Assembly: GCF_014267175.1 (NCBI RefSeq)
Contig: NZ_JACMTR010000002.1
Coordinates: 3,435,501-3,499,500, forward strand
Source: Pseudonocardia sp. C8
GTDB taxonomy: Bacteria > Actinomycetota > Actinomycetes > Mycobacteriales > Pseudonocardiaceae
DNA length: 64,000 nt
Reading direction: 5' to 3'
This document shows positions 33,320 to 42,014 of this stretch, piece by piece. Under the pieces are notes generated by a model. The model searched no databases. It saw nothing but the letters and a program-made list of their open reading frames with translations, and had not been told where the DNA came from. The first letter of the stretch is position 1. Each line of letters begins with the position of its first letter. The translations under genes were made by a program, and so were the position numbers.

Positions 33320-35794
33320 TCAGCCGGTCGCCGGCGTCGGCGCGGGCCGCAGCGCGCCCGCGACGACCTGCGCGGTGAGCCGGCGGCCGGCGAGCTCGAC
33401 CGCGACCCGGGTGCCGGGCAGCGCCCGCGCGGTCGGCAGCCACGCATGCGCGATCGACGTCCCGGTCGTGTACCCGGTGGCGGCCCGGGTGACCCGGCCG
33501 ATCACGCCCGGCGGGCCGGGCTCCAGGTCCTCGACCGGGACCGGGTCGCGGCCGAACCGGCGGGCCTCCGGGAGGTCGTACACCGGTTCCTGACCGGACA
33601 GCACGGCCCCGGGGTGGTCGAGGACGAGCGTCGCGAGGGTCTCGGCCGGCACGCCGGTCCGCCGGGCGGTGTGCACGGCGGCGCGCCCGACGAACGGGCC
33701 CTTCCCCATGTCGACGGCGTGCCCGAGGCCGGTGGCGTCCGGGCCGTGCTCCGGGGTGATGTCCACGCCGGCGGCGAGGTGGCCCTCCTCCATGCGCAGC
33801 GACTCGAGCGCGAGCAGCCCGGCGGCGACGAGCCCGTGCCGGGCCCCCGCGGCGTGCACGGTGTCCCAGAGCCTTTCGGCGTCGGCGGCGGCGCAGACCA
33901 GCTCCCAGCCGGGCTCACCGGCGGCGGCAACCCGCAGCCCGGTGACCGGCACCCCGCCGACGTGGAACTCGGCGGCCCGCCACGGCGCCAGGTCCAGCAG
34001 GTCCGCGGGGACCAGCCCGGTGAGGATCTCGCGCACCTGCGGGCCTCGGAGGCCGAGGCAGGCGGTCGTCGCGGTGACGTCGGTGAGCTCGACGCCGGCG
34101 CGGCCGTAGCGGCGCATCCGGGCGACGTCGAGCCGGTCGGCGACGGCGACGAGGAAGCGCTCGGCGCCGAGCCGGGTGACGGTGAGGTCGGTGCGGACAC
34201 CGCCGTCGGCGTCCAGCATCAGGGTGGGCACGACGTCGCCGACCGGCCGGTCGACGTCGCCGGTGACCAGGCGCTGCAGGAACTCGGCGGCGTGCGGCCC
34301 GGCGACCTCGACCCGCCGCGTCGGCGACAGGTCGAACATCCCGGCCGCACGGCGCGCGACCAGGGCTTCGGCACCGGCCACCGGCGACCAGTCCCGGGCC
34401 GCCCGGCCCTCGCGCCGGCCGATCTCGCAGACCTCCGGCAGCGACGCGTTCGCCTCGAACCACAGCGGACGCTCGACGCCGCCCACCTCGGTGACCATCG
34501 CGCGGAGCTCGGCCTGGCGGGTGTGGAACGGCGACACCCGGCCGGAGCGGTGGACCACGTCACCGTCCCGGGCCCGGGCGGCGGCCGGCGCAGGCGGGTC
34601 GAACCGGTCGACGTGGGCGGCGGCGAGGTCGATCGGCTCCCCGCCGACCGCCGGACGCCCGGTGGTGATCCACTCGGCGAGTGCCTCGGCGACACCGGCC
34701 GAGTGCGCGATCCCGACGGCCTCGGCGGTCCAGAACCCGGCGAGGTCCGGGTGCTCGCCGAGCAGCGGCAGGCCGTCCGGGGTGCCGGCGACGAGACCGT
34801 TGACGCCGTCGGCGATCGTGGCGTTGCGGAGGACCGGCAGCAGCGCCGCGGCGGCCGCCCAGGACGGGGCGATGTCGTCGGGGCTGAACGGGTGCGCGGC
34901 GGGCGGGGCGGAGCCGGGATCGGGCGCGTCCAGGTCGCGCGGGTCCGCCGGACCGGCGCGATGGGCGTGCGTGCCGATGCCCAGCCGGTGGCCGTGCGCG
35001 CGGACGTGGAGGCCGGCCTCCGGGTGCCGCAGGATCGGCAGCGACGGCTCGGCGGCCCCGGACGCGGCCTCGAGCGCGTGGAGCAGCTCGAGGACCCCGA
35101 GCGGCCCGGTCCGCGCGTACCGGTGGGTCATCGGCAGCAGCGGGACCGCGACGCCGGCGAGGTCGCCGACCACCGGTCCCCACAGCCCGGCGCAGCAGAT
35201 CACCAGGTCGGCGGGGAACCGGTCGTCCCCGCACCGGACGCCGGTCACCCGACCGCCCTGCTGCTCGATCGCGGTGACGGTCCGGTGGTCGAGGAACTGC
35301 GCGCCCCGCTCGACGGCCGCGCGGGCCTGCCGCCCGGCGGCGGTCACGGGCTCGACGGTGCCGTCGCCGGGGACGTGCAGGCCGCCGGCGATCCCCTCCC
35401 GGTCGAGCAGGGGGTGCAGGCCCGCGCACTCCGCCGGCCCCAGGATCCGGGACTCGATGCCGGCCGCCGCCGCCCGGCCGTGCCGCCGGTGCAGGTCGGT
35501 GAGCCGCTCCGGGGTGGTCGCGATCTCCAGCCCGCCGACCCGACGCAGGCAGGGCACGCCGTTCTCGGTCAGTGCCGCGTACGTGCGGGCGGTCGCGCTC
35601 GCGAGCCGGTTCATCGTCCGGCTGTCCGAGGCCTGGAAGAGCAGGCCGTCGGCGGTCGAGCCCCCGGTCCGGAACAGCGGCCCCTTCTCGAGGACGGTCA
35701 CGCACCCGTGGCCGCGCCGGGTCAGCTCGTCGGCCAGCGCGCAGCCGACGACGCCGGCGCCGATGATCACGATGCGGGGTGTGGTGGTCGCCAT
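33320..35794 (-). CDS. Dimethylglycine oxidase-like flavoprotein without the flavin-linking His
   Basis: An 824-residue protein with a DAO-type FAD domain (IVIIGAGVVGCALADEL, residues 8-23), a linker (FAO_M) domain and a C-terminal folate-binding GcvT/GCV_C module (DLSPTRRVEVAGPHAAEFL... GIVDxG...). It resembles Arthrobacter dimethylglycine oxidase, which makes sarcosine and transfers the methylene to tetrahydrofolate. In that enzyme a His in GGSTSHAPGL is covalently bound to FAD; here residues 44-50 read GGSTADG, so the His and two residues are missing. FAD may therefore be bound noncovalently. ATG 35794 preceded by AGGAG at 8 nt. Activity on glycine-betaine derivatives is plausible, not proven. 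Confidence 0.85.
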   Translation of the reverse strand: MATTTPRIVIIGAGVVGCALADELTRRGHGCVTVLEKGPLFRTGGSTADGLLFQASDSRTMNRLASATARTYAALTENGVPCLRRVGGLEIATTPERLTDLHRRHGRAAAAGIESRILGPAECAGLHPLLDREGIAGGLHVPGDGTVEPVTAAGRQARAAVERGAQFLDHRTVTAIEQQGGRVTGVRCGDDRFPADLVICCAGLWGPVVGDLAGVAVPLLPMTHRYARTGPLGVLELLHALEAASGAAEPSLPILRHPEAGLHVRAHGHRLGIGTHAHRAGPADPRDLDAPDPGSAPPAAHPFSPDDIAPSWAAAAALLPVLRNATIADGVNGLVAGTPDGLPLLGEHPDLAGFWTAEAVGIAHSAGVAEALAEWITTGRPAVGGEPIDLAAAHVDRFDPPAPAAARARDGDVVHRSGRVSPFHTRQAELRAMVTEVGGVERPLWFEANASLPEVCEIGRREGRAARDWSPVAGAEALVARRAAGMFDLSPTRRVEVAGPHAAEFLQRLVTGDVDRPVGDVVPTLMLDADGGVRTDLTVTRLGAERFLVAVADRLDVARMRRYGRAGVELTDVTATTACLGLRGPQVREILTGLVPADLLDLAPWRAAEFHVGGVPVTGLRVAAAGEPGWELVCAAADAERLWDTVHAAGARHGLVAAGLLALESLRMEEGHLAAGVDITPEHGPDATGLGHAVDMGKGPFVGRAAVHTARRTGVPAETLATLVLDHPGAVLSGQEPVYDLPEARRFGRDPVPVEDLEPGPPGVIGRVTRAATGYTTGTSIAHAWLPTARALPGTRVAVELAGRRLTAQVVAGALRPAPTPATG

Positions 35795-35935
35795 GGCCGA
35801 TCTCCTGCGGTGCGAATCCGAGTGCTCGGGCGAGCAGCTGTCCGAATCCGTCGTCGCGCACCGTTCGACTCCCCGGGATGCGGGGGGTCTACACACGGAG
35901 GTGAGTCGGCGGCCACCATCGATCCGACCGCGTGT

Positions 35936-35952
35936 GTTGCCTAATACGCAAC
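35936..35952. promoter_or_regulatory. GTTGC-N7-GCAAC palindromic operator candidate
   Basis: GTTGCCTAATACGCAAC has half sites GTTGC/GCAAC, and the centre also pairs (TAATA). It lies in the 340-bp AT-richer gap between the flavoprotein gene (start 35794, minus) and the kinase gene (start 36135, plus), 142 bp from the former. The rest of this gap, 35795-36134, shows no gene. Confidence 0.5.
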
Positions 35953-36134
35953 GTCGAGGTACTGACAGCAACACGGTGCAGCGCGGGGAGCCCGCCTGTC
36001 AAGCGCAGGACCGGCGCCCGCCCGCCACCACCGACGACGCGCCGCGCTCCGCCCCGCCGCGCGCGCCGGGTAACGGTCCGGCTGCGGGGCGCGATCATCG
36101 AGCGGGCGACCGACGCCCGGAACGTGAGGGGACG

Positions 36135-37544
36135 ATGACGACCGGCGAGCGGCTCGGCGACTACCGGCTGGACGGCCTCCTGGGACGTGGCGGGATGGGA
36201 GAGGTCCACCGGGCCGTCGACACCCGCCGGGCACGCCCGGTCGCGCTGAAGGTGTTGCGTGCCGATCTTGCGGGAGACCGCGAGTTCCGGGAGCGCTTCC
36301 GGCGCGAGGCGGGCGCGACCGCAGGCCTGCAGAGCCCGCACATCGTCCCGATCCACGACTTCGGGGAGATCGACGGCCGGCTGTTCATCGACATGCGGCT
36401 CATCCACGGCATCGGGCTCGACACCGCCCTCGCCCACGGGCCCCTTCCCGCGGCCCGCGCCGTCGGGATCGTCGGCCAGGTCGCCGAAGGTCTCGGAGAC
36501 GCGCACGGGCACGGCGTGCTGCACCGCGACGTCAAACCGTCGAACATCCTGCTGACGCCCTCGGACTTCGTGTACCTGGTCGACTTCGGGATCGCCCACG
36601 TGGCCCACGGCACCGAGCCGGCTCTCACCGCGACCGGGATGACGATCGGGACCTGGGCCTACATGGCCCCGGAGCGGTTCGACGCCGGACCGGTCGACCC
36701 GCGCTCGGACGTCTACTCGCTCGCCTGCGTGCTGTCCGAGTGCCTGCTGGGGCGGCGGCCGTTCGACGGCACCGGTCCCGCGTCGCTGATGAAGGCCCAC
36801 CTGGTCGCGGAGCCGCCGCGGCCCTCGCGGGATCGCCCCGGCCTGCCCGCCGCGCTCGACGACGTCGTCGCGCGGGGCATGGCGAAGGACCCGGCCGAGC
36901 GGTTCGGTTCCGCTCGCGAGCTCGCCGCGGCGGCGGCCGCCGCCCTGTCGGCCCCGACGCACACCCGGCCGGTGACGGCCCGGCCCGCGCCGACCGCCGT
37001 CGCCCCTGCTCCCCCACCGGTCCGGCCCCGGCGGAGCCGCACGCCGCTGCTCGTGGGCGCCGGCGCGGTGGCGCTCGTGCTCGCTGCGGTCGCCGGGCTC
37101 CTCCTCGGTCGCCTGAGCACCCAGCCCCCGCCGGCCGAAGCCGCAGGCCCCGCAGTCACCGCACCTCCCACCCCGTCGACGGCGCCGACGCCCACACCGG
37201 CCGTCCGGAGGCCCGAGCCGTCGTCCGCGACCCTCCCGGTCCTCGGTGCGGGGAAGTCGTCCAGGTACACGTACACGATCGACGCCAACTACCCGGTGCA
37301 CCTGATCTACACCGACGCCGCCGGCGACCGGATCACCGCCGGGGAGACCCCCGCTCCGTGGACGCTCGCCTTCGACACCTCCGCCTGGGGCGACGATGCC
37401 CGCCCGTCCCTCTCGGCGTTCACGATGTCGTCACGCGGGGACACCTACGTCGAGTGCACGATCACCGACGCCGACGGGCGGGTGGTCGCCCACCAGCGCA
37501 AGGAGACCGCACATGCCACCGTCATGTGCATGAGCTTCGGCTGA
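36135..37544 (+). CDS. Transmembrane Ser/Thr protein kinase with MmpS-like extracellular domain
   Basis: A 469-residue Hanks-type kinase. Gly loop GRGGMGEVHRAV (residues 17-28), catalytic Lys39 in VALKVL, HRDVKPSNILL, DFGIAHV and the APERF motif are all present, so it should be active. After a Pro/Thr-rich juxtamembrane part a single helix spans the membrane (PLLVGAGAVALVLAAVAGLLL, about 302-325). The extracellular ~110 residues resemble an MmpS/transport-accessory domain (YTYTIDANYPVHLIYTDAAGD... TYVECTITDADGRVV...), with two Cys that could pair, rather than PASTA repeats. ATG 36135 after GAGGGG. Ligand unknown. Confidence 0.88.
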   Translation: MTTGERLGDYRLDGLLGRGGMGEVHRAVDTRRARPVALKVLRADLAGDREFRERFRREAGATAGLQSPHIVPIHDFGEIDGRLFIDMRLIHGIGLDTALAHGPLPAARAVGIVGQVAEGLGDAHGHGVLHRDVKPSNILLTPSDFVYLVDFGIAHVAHGTEPALTATGMTIGTWAYMAPERFDAGPVDPRSDVYSLACVLSECLLGRRPFDGTGPASLMKAHLVAEPPRPSRDRPGLPAALDDVVARGMAKDPAERFGSARELAAAAAAALSAPTHTRPVTARPAPTAVAPAPPPVRPRRSRTPLLVGAGAVALVLAAVAGLLLGRLSTQPPPAEAAGPAVTAPPTPSTAPTPTPAVRRPEPSSATLPVLGAGKSSRYTYTIDANYPVHLIYTDAAGDRITAGETPAPWTLAFDTSAWGDDARPSLSAFTMSSRGDTYVECTITDADGRVVAHQRKETAHATVMCMSFG

Positions 37545-37569
37545 TCGCGGTCCGGTCGAGGGCGGGTGC

Positions 37570-38862
37570 TCAGCGCAGGACCGAGTCCTTCGTCTCCGGC
37601 AGCGTGAGCACCGCGACGAATGCGATCACCGACCCGACGGCGACGTAGACGAAGAACAGGATCGCCAGCCCCGCCTGCTGCAGCGACTGCACGACCAGCG
37701 GCGCCGTGCCGCCGAACACGGCGACGGTCAGGTTGTACCAGGCCCCGATGCCCAGGCCCCGCAGCGACGTCGGGAACAGCTCGCTCATGATCGCCGGCGC
37801 GATCGAGGTCATCATCGTGTAGAAGCCGAGGCCGACCGTGAACACCACGAGCATGTTCCAGAACCCGGGCCCGATGAGGAACGACAGCGGCACGATCAGC
37901 AGCGCCGTGGCCGCCGACCAGATCAGCAGCTGCGGCTTGCGCCCGAAGCGGTCGGCCGCGGCGCCCATCGGGTACTGCAGCAGCACGAAGATCGCCGTCG
38001 CGATCGACAGCGCGAGGAACACCTCGGTCGCGTCCGCGCCGCGGGACTTCGTCGCGAACGGGGTGAGCGCGGAGAAGAAGGTGTAGTAGCAGAGCGTGGA
38101 GAGCAGCGTGAAGCCGACGAGCTGCCCCACCGCCCTCGGGTGCTCGCGCAGGGTCAGCAGCAGCGGGTTCTTGATCTTGGCGGCGGCGTCCTTGTTCTCC
38201 TCGAACTGCTCGGTCTCGGCCATCTGCCGGCGCATCCACATCCCGATGAGGCCGAGCGCGCCGCCGATGAGGAACGGGATCCGCCAGCCCCAGGACGCCA
38301 GCTGCTCCTCGGTGAGCGTCGCGGCCAGCACGAAGCCCAGCACGGAGGCGATCAGCACCGCCGAACCGGTCGAGATGTAGAAGAACGACGAGTACCGGCC
38401 GCGGCGCTCCGGCGGCGCGATCTCGGCCAGGTAGGCCGACGCGTTCGACACCTCGCCGCCGAGCGACATGCCCTGCGCGATCCGGGCCAGCAGCAACAGC
38501 ACCGGCGCGAGCCAGCCGACCATCGCGAAGGTCGGCAGCAGCCCGATGACGACCGAGCCGCCCGCCATGAGCAGGATCGTCACCAGCATCGCGGTCCGGC
38601 GGCCGTGCAGGTCGGCGAACCGGCCGAGCAGGAAGCCGCCGAGCGGGCGGAAGAAGAACGCCAGCGCGTAGGTGGCCAGCGTCGAGATGAGGGCGAGCGC
38701 CTCGTTCTCCGGCGGGAAGATCTGCGTCGCGAAGTAGATCGAGAACGTCGCGTAGATCGTCCAGTCGTACCACTCGACGGCGTTGCCGATCGACGCCGCG
38801 ACCAGCGTCCGCACCGGCAGCCGGTGACGCTGGGCAGATCCTGTGGCCGGATTGCGAGACAC
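37570..38862 (-). CDS. MFS transporter, metabolite:H+ symporter (MHS) family
   Basis: A 430-residue, 12-helix major facilitator of the MHS group, which includes ProP (proline/betaine) and ShiA (shikimate). Signatures: SIGNAVEWYDWTIYATFS at the start, RPLGGFLLGRFADLHGRR (motif A) and ARIAQGMSLGGEV. It imports an organic acid or betaine with protons. Its neighbour at 33320 is a dimethylglycine-like oxidase, so a betaine or related substrate is possible. It is 25 bp from the kinase stop in convergent orientation. Confidence 0.88.
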   Translation of the reverse strand: MSRNPATGSAQRHRLPVRTLVAASIGNAVEWYDWTIYATFSIYFATQIFPPENEALALISTLATYALAFFFRPLGGFLLGRFADLHGRRTAMLVTILLMAGGSVVIGLLPTFAMVGWLAPVLLLLARIAQGMSLGGEVSNASAYLAEIAPPERRGRYSSFFYISTGSAVLIASVLGFVLAATLTEEQLASWGWRIPFLIGGALGLIGMWMRRQMAETEQFEENKDAAAKIKNPLLLTLREHPRAVGQLVGFTLLSTLCYYTFFSALTPFATKSRGADATEVFLALSIATAIFVLLQYPMGAAADRFGRKPQLLIWSAATALLIVPLSFLIGPGFWNMLVVFTVGLGFYTMMTSIAPAIMSELFPTSLRGLGIGAWYNLTVAVFGGTAPLVVQSLQQAGLAILFFVYVAVGSVIAFVAVLTLPETKDSVLR

Positions 38863-38931
38863 GGTTACCCCCTACGTGTGACCGGACGGTCGGCGAAGAG
38901 TAACGGAGATCATCCGTGAGATCCTCCCGCC

Positions 38932-39696
38932 ATGCCACTCGACGACGTTCGCCCGACCGGCCTCCCCCGCGTCCACGACGACGGCGGCGTCCGCACCATC
39001 ACGCTCGACCGCCCGGAACAGGCGAACGCGCTCCGACTCGAGGACGCCGACGCGATCGCCGCCGCGGTCCGCGACGCGGGCGCGGAGACCCGGGTGATCG
39101 TCCTGACCGGTGCCGGGGACCGGGCGTTCGGCGCCGGGATGCACCTCGACGTGTTCCGCGAGGCCGCACCGGAGGACGGGCGGGCGATCATCTCCCGGCT
39201 GGCGGAGTGCCTGCGGGCGGTCCGGACCGCGCCCGTCCCCACGATCGCCCGGCTCAACGGCGTCTGCATCGGGGCGGCGTTCGAGCTGGCGCTGGCCTGC
39301 GACGTCCGGGTCGCGCACGCCGGGGTGCGGGTCGGGCTGCCCGAGGTCAAGCTCGGCATCCCGTCGGTGGTCGACGCCGCCCTGCTTCCCCGGCTCCTGG
39401 GGCCGAAGGCGTACGAGGTGATCCTCACCGGCGACCTGTACCCGCTCCCCGAGCTGGGCGCCGACCGGCTGGTGAACCGGCTCGTCGCCACCCCGGACGA
39501 GCTCGACGCCGCCGTCGCCGACCTGGCGGCGCGGCTGGCGGCGCCGACCCCCGAGGTGCTCGCCGCGCAGAAGGGCCTGTTCGAGACCTGGCGCAACCGG
39601 GGCATCGCCGACGCCGTCGACGCCAGCGTCGACGTGTTCGCCGAGGTCTTCGCGCTGCCCGCCACCCGGGACGCGATCGGCCGCTACCGGTCGTAG
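38932..39696 (+). CDS. Enoyl-CoA hydratase/isomerase family protein
   Basis: A 254-residue crotonase-fold protein. The oxyanion-hole segments are RAFGAGMHLDVF and LNGVCIGAAFELALACD, followed by GLPEVKLGIPSVVDAALLPRLLG, where Glu matches the second catalytic residue of hydratases. The family covers hydratases, isomerases and hydrolases, so the reaction remains open. ATG 38932 sits a few bases after a GATCCT -10-like box. It shares its transcription direction with the DUF4185 gene, whose -10 box uses this gene's stop codon. Confidence 0.78.
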   Translation: MPLDDVRPTGLPRVHDDGGVRTITLDRPEQANALRLEDADAIAAAVRDAGAETRVIVLTGAGDRAFGAGMHLDVFREAAPEDGRAIISRLAECLRAVRTAPVPTIARLNGVCIGAAFELALACDVRVAHAGVRVGLPEVKLGIPSVVDAALLPRLLGPKAYEVILTGDLYPLPELGADRLVNRLVATPDELDAAVADLAARLAAPTPEVLAAQKGLFETWRNRGIADAVDASVDVFAEVFALPATRDAIGRYRS

Positions 39697-39699
39697 GGT
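39694..39699 (+). promoter_or_regulatory. Leaderless -10 box at the stop codon of the crotonase gene
   Basis: TAGGGT begins with the TAG stop itself and ends seven bases before ATG 39707. There is no ribosome binding site, so a leaderless transcript is expected. Confidence 0.6.
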
Positions 39700-39706
39700 C
39701 CCCCGC

Positions 39707-40732
39707 ATGGCCGTCACGACGAAGATCGCCGACCTGACCGGCCCGGGCCTCACCGACCGCTTCGGGATCGGCGGGACCGACCTGGGGATCGTCACGACCG
39801 CCCCGGACGGGCGCCTGGTCGCCGTCTTCGGGGACACGTTCGACCGGGCCGGGGTCGGCGGCCCCGGCTGGCGGTCACCGGTGGTGCTGTTCGCCGACCC
39901 GCAGGGTTTCCGGTCGGGCCTGCGCTGGACCGGGTCCGGCGGCGACACCGCCGACTACGCCTGCCGGCTCGTCGCCAAACCGAAGATCAACTGGCTCCGC
40001 CCGCACCAGCGGGTCAGCACGATCCTGCCCGCCGACGTGATCACCCTCGGCGACACGATGTACCTGCACGTGATGGCCAACAAGGGTCTCGGGAACGTGC
40101 TGTGGAGCGAGCTGCTCGCCTCCCGCGACAGCGGCGTGACCTGGCAGCGCACCGGCTGCCGCTGGCCCGGCGACCACCACGACGGCCTCTTCCAGCAGCT
40201 GACCTGGTACCTCGAGGACGACGGGTACGTCTACGCCTACACGACCGGCTTCCAGCGCCGGGACGGCCTGCTGCTGCACCGGGTCCCCGCGGACCGGATC
40301 ACCGACCCGGCCGCCTGGGAGCCGTGGGGGTTCGCCGGCGAGCGCTGGGGCTGGGGCAACCCGCCGACCCTGACGATCCCGGGCGCGTTCGGGGAGCTCA
40401 ACCTGCGGCGGGTGCCCGGCCCGGACGGTCGCGAGCACCGCCTCCTCACCTTCTTCGACGCCGGCAACTACCGCATCGACGCGATGCTGCTCGACGCGCC
40501 GAACGCCGACCTGCACCGGGCGCCGCGCACCACACTGCTGCACGGCTGCGGGTGGGACGACGAGGACCACCGCTCCGGGCGGGTCGCGCAGCTCTACGGC
40601 GGCTACGTCGTCCCCGGCTCGACGCTGGACGACCTGCACCTGGTGGTCAGCCAGTGGAACACCGCGACGAACTGGCCGTACCGGTCGATGCAGTTCCGGT
40701 CGGACGCCTCCGAGCTGCTCACCCGCCGGTGA
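39707..40732 (+). CDS. DUF4185 domain protein (beta-propeller-like)
   Basis: A 341-residue protein with repeated bladed segments typical of DUF4185: VAVFGDTFDRAGVGGPGWRSPV at the start and KTWRHHxG... LWSELLASRDSGVTWQRTG in the middle. Family members resemble glycosidase-like five-blade propellers, some acting on arabinan or envelope glycans in mycobacteria. No signal peptide is obvious, so it may act in the cytoplasm or need another export route. The final 14 bases overlap the 3' end of the converging aminotransferase gene. Confidence 0.75.
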   Translation: MAVTTKIADLTGPGLTDRFGIGGTDLGIVTTAPDGRLVAVFGDTFDRAGVGGPGWRSPVVLFADPQGFRSGLRWTGSGGDTADYACRLVAKPKINWLRPHQRVSTILPADVITLGDTMYLHVMANKGLGNVLWSELLASRDSGVTWQRTGCRWPGDHHDGLFQQLTWYLEDDGYVYAYTTGFQRRDGLLLHRVPADRITDPAAWEPWGFAGERWGWGNPPTLTIPGAFGELNLRRVPGPDGREHRLLTFFDAGNYRIDAMLLDAPNADLHRAPRTTLLHGCGWDDEDHRSGRVAQLYGGYVVPGSTLDDLHLVVSQWNTATNWPYRSMQFRSDASELLTRR

Positions 40733-41918
40733 AGCCGGACATCGCGTCCAGCAGCCGGTCGACGTCGTCGCCGTCGGTGTAGCAGGCCAGCCCGATCCGC
40801 AGCGCCCCGGTGTCGCCGAGCCCGAGCCGCCGCGAGCACTCCAGGGCGTAGAACGACGAGGCGGGCGCCGCGATCCGCCGCTCCGCCAGGTACCGGCAGG
40901 CCTCGGCCGGGTCGCGGCCGTCCACGGTCACCAGCAGGGTCGGCGTGCGGATCGCGGCCCGGGACCGGACGGTCACGCCGGGCAGCCCGGCCAGGTGGGA
41001 CTCGATCCGGTGCCGCAGCGGCTCCTCGTGGGCCTGCACCGCCGCCAGCGCCGCCCGCAACCGGGCCCGCCGGCCGCCGGCCACGTCGTGGGCGAGCGAG
41101 GCGAGGAAGTCGACGGCGGCGGTGGTCCCGGCCAGCAGCTCGTAGGGCAGGGTGCCGAGCTCGAACCGTTCCGGGACCGCGTCGGTGGACGGCAGCAGCT
41201 TCGCCGGGTGCAGCGTCTCCAGCAGCGCGGGGTCGGCGGCGAGCACCCCGCAGTGCGGGCCGAGGAACTTGTACGGCGAGCAGGCGTAGAAGTCGGCGCC
41301 CAGCTCCGCGACGTCGACCGGCGCGTGCGCGGTGAGGTGCACGCCGTCGACCATCAGCAGCGCGCCCGCGTCGTGTACCTGCGCGGCGATCGAGGACAGG
41401 TCCGGGCGGGTACCGACCAGGTTGGACGCGCCGGTCACCGCGACCAGGCGGGTCCGGTCGTTCAGCAGCGGGGCGACGTCGCCGAGCTCGGTGGTGTCCG
41501 GGTCGAAGTCCAGCCATCGCACCGTCGCCCCCACGGCCTCCGCCGCGATCACCCACGGCCGGATGTTGGCGTCGTGGTCGAGCCGGGTGACGACGACCTC
41601 GTCCCCCGGCGACCAGGTCGCGGCCAGGGTGCGGGCGAGGTCGAAGGTCAGCGCGGTCATGCTGCGGCCGAACACGATCCCGCGCGGGTCGGCGCCGAGC
41701 AGGTCGGCCACCGCCGCCCGGGCGTCGAGGACGATCCGGTCGGCCGCCCGCTCCCCGCTGGTGATCGTCCCGCGGTTCGCCAGCGGTGAGGTCAGGGCAC
41801 CGGCGACCGCCCCGGCCACCGAGTCCGGCACCTGCGATCCGCCGGGGCCGTCGAAGTGCGCGATCCCGGAACGCAGCGCCGGGAACCGGCGGCGGACGGC
41901 GGCGACGTCGTAGCTCAT
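40719..41918 (-). CDS. Cysteine desulfurase-like class V aminotransferase
   Basis: A 399-residue PLP enzyme of the class V fold, in the TIGR01976 cysteine-desulfurase-like branch. The cofactor Lys lies in DFYACSPYKFLGPHCG, and VVTRLDHDANIRPW and FDGPGGSQVPDSVAGAV are conserved blocks. The branch is distinct from IscS and SufS and its substrate is not settled; a selenocysteine or cysteine lyase role is possible. ATG 41918. Its 3' end overlaps the DUF4185 gene by 14 bp. Confidence 0.8.
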   Translation of the reverse strand: MSYDVAAVRRRFPALRSGIAHFDGPGGSQVPDSVAGAVAGALTSPLANRGTITSGERAADRIVLDARAAVADLLGADPRGIVFGRSMTALTFDLARTLAATWSPGDEVVVTRLDHDANIRPWVIAAEAVGATVRWLDFDPDTTELGDVAPLLNDRTRLVAVTGASNLVGTRPDLSSIAAQVHDAGALLMVDGVHLTAHAPVDVAELGADFYACSPYKFLGPHCGVLAADPALLETLHPAKLLPSTDAVPERFELGTLPYELLAGTTAAVDFLASLAHDVAGGRRARLRAALAAVQAHEEPLRHRIESHLAGLPGVTVRSRAAIRTPTLLVTVDGRDPAEACRYLAERRIAAPASSFYALECSRRLGLGDTGALRIGLACYTDGDDVDRLLDAMSGFTGG

Positions 41919-42014
41919 GGGCCGAGCCTCGCATCCGCTCACGCAGAGTGCAGTGACCGAACGGTGACGTGTCGGTGTCCCCGTGTGGGTGATCGACCAG
42001 GAATGATCGTCACC

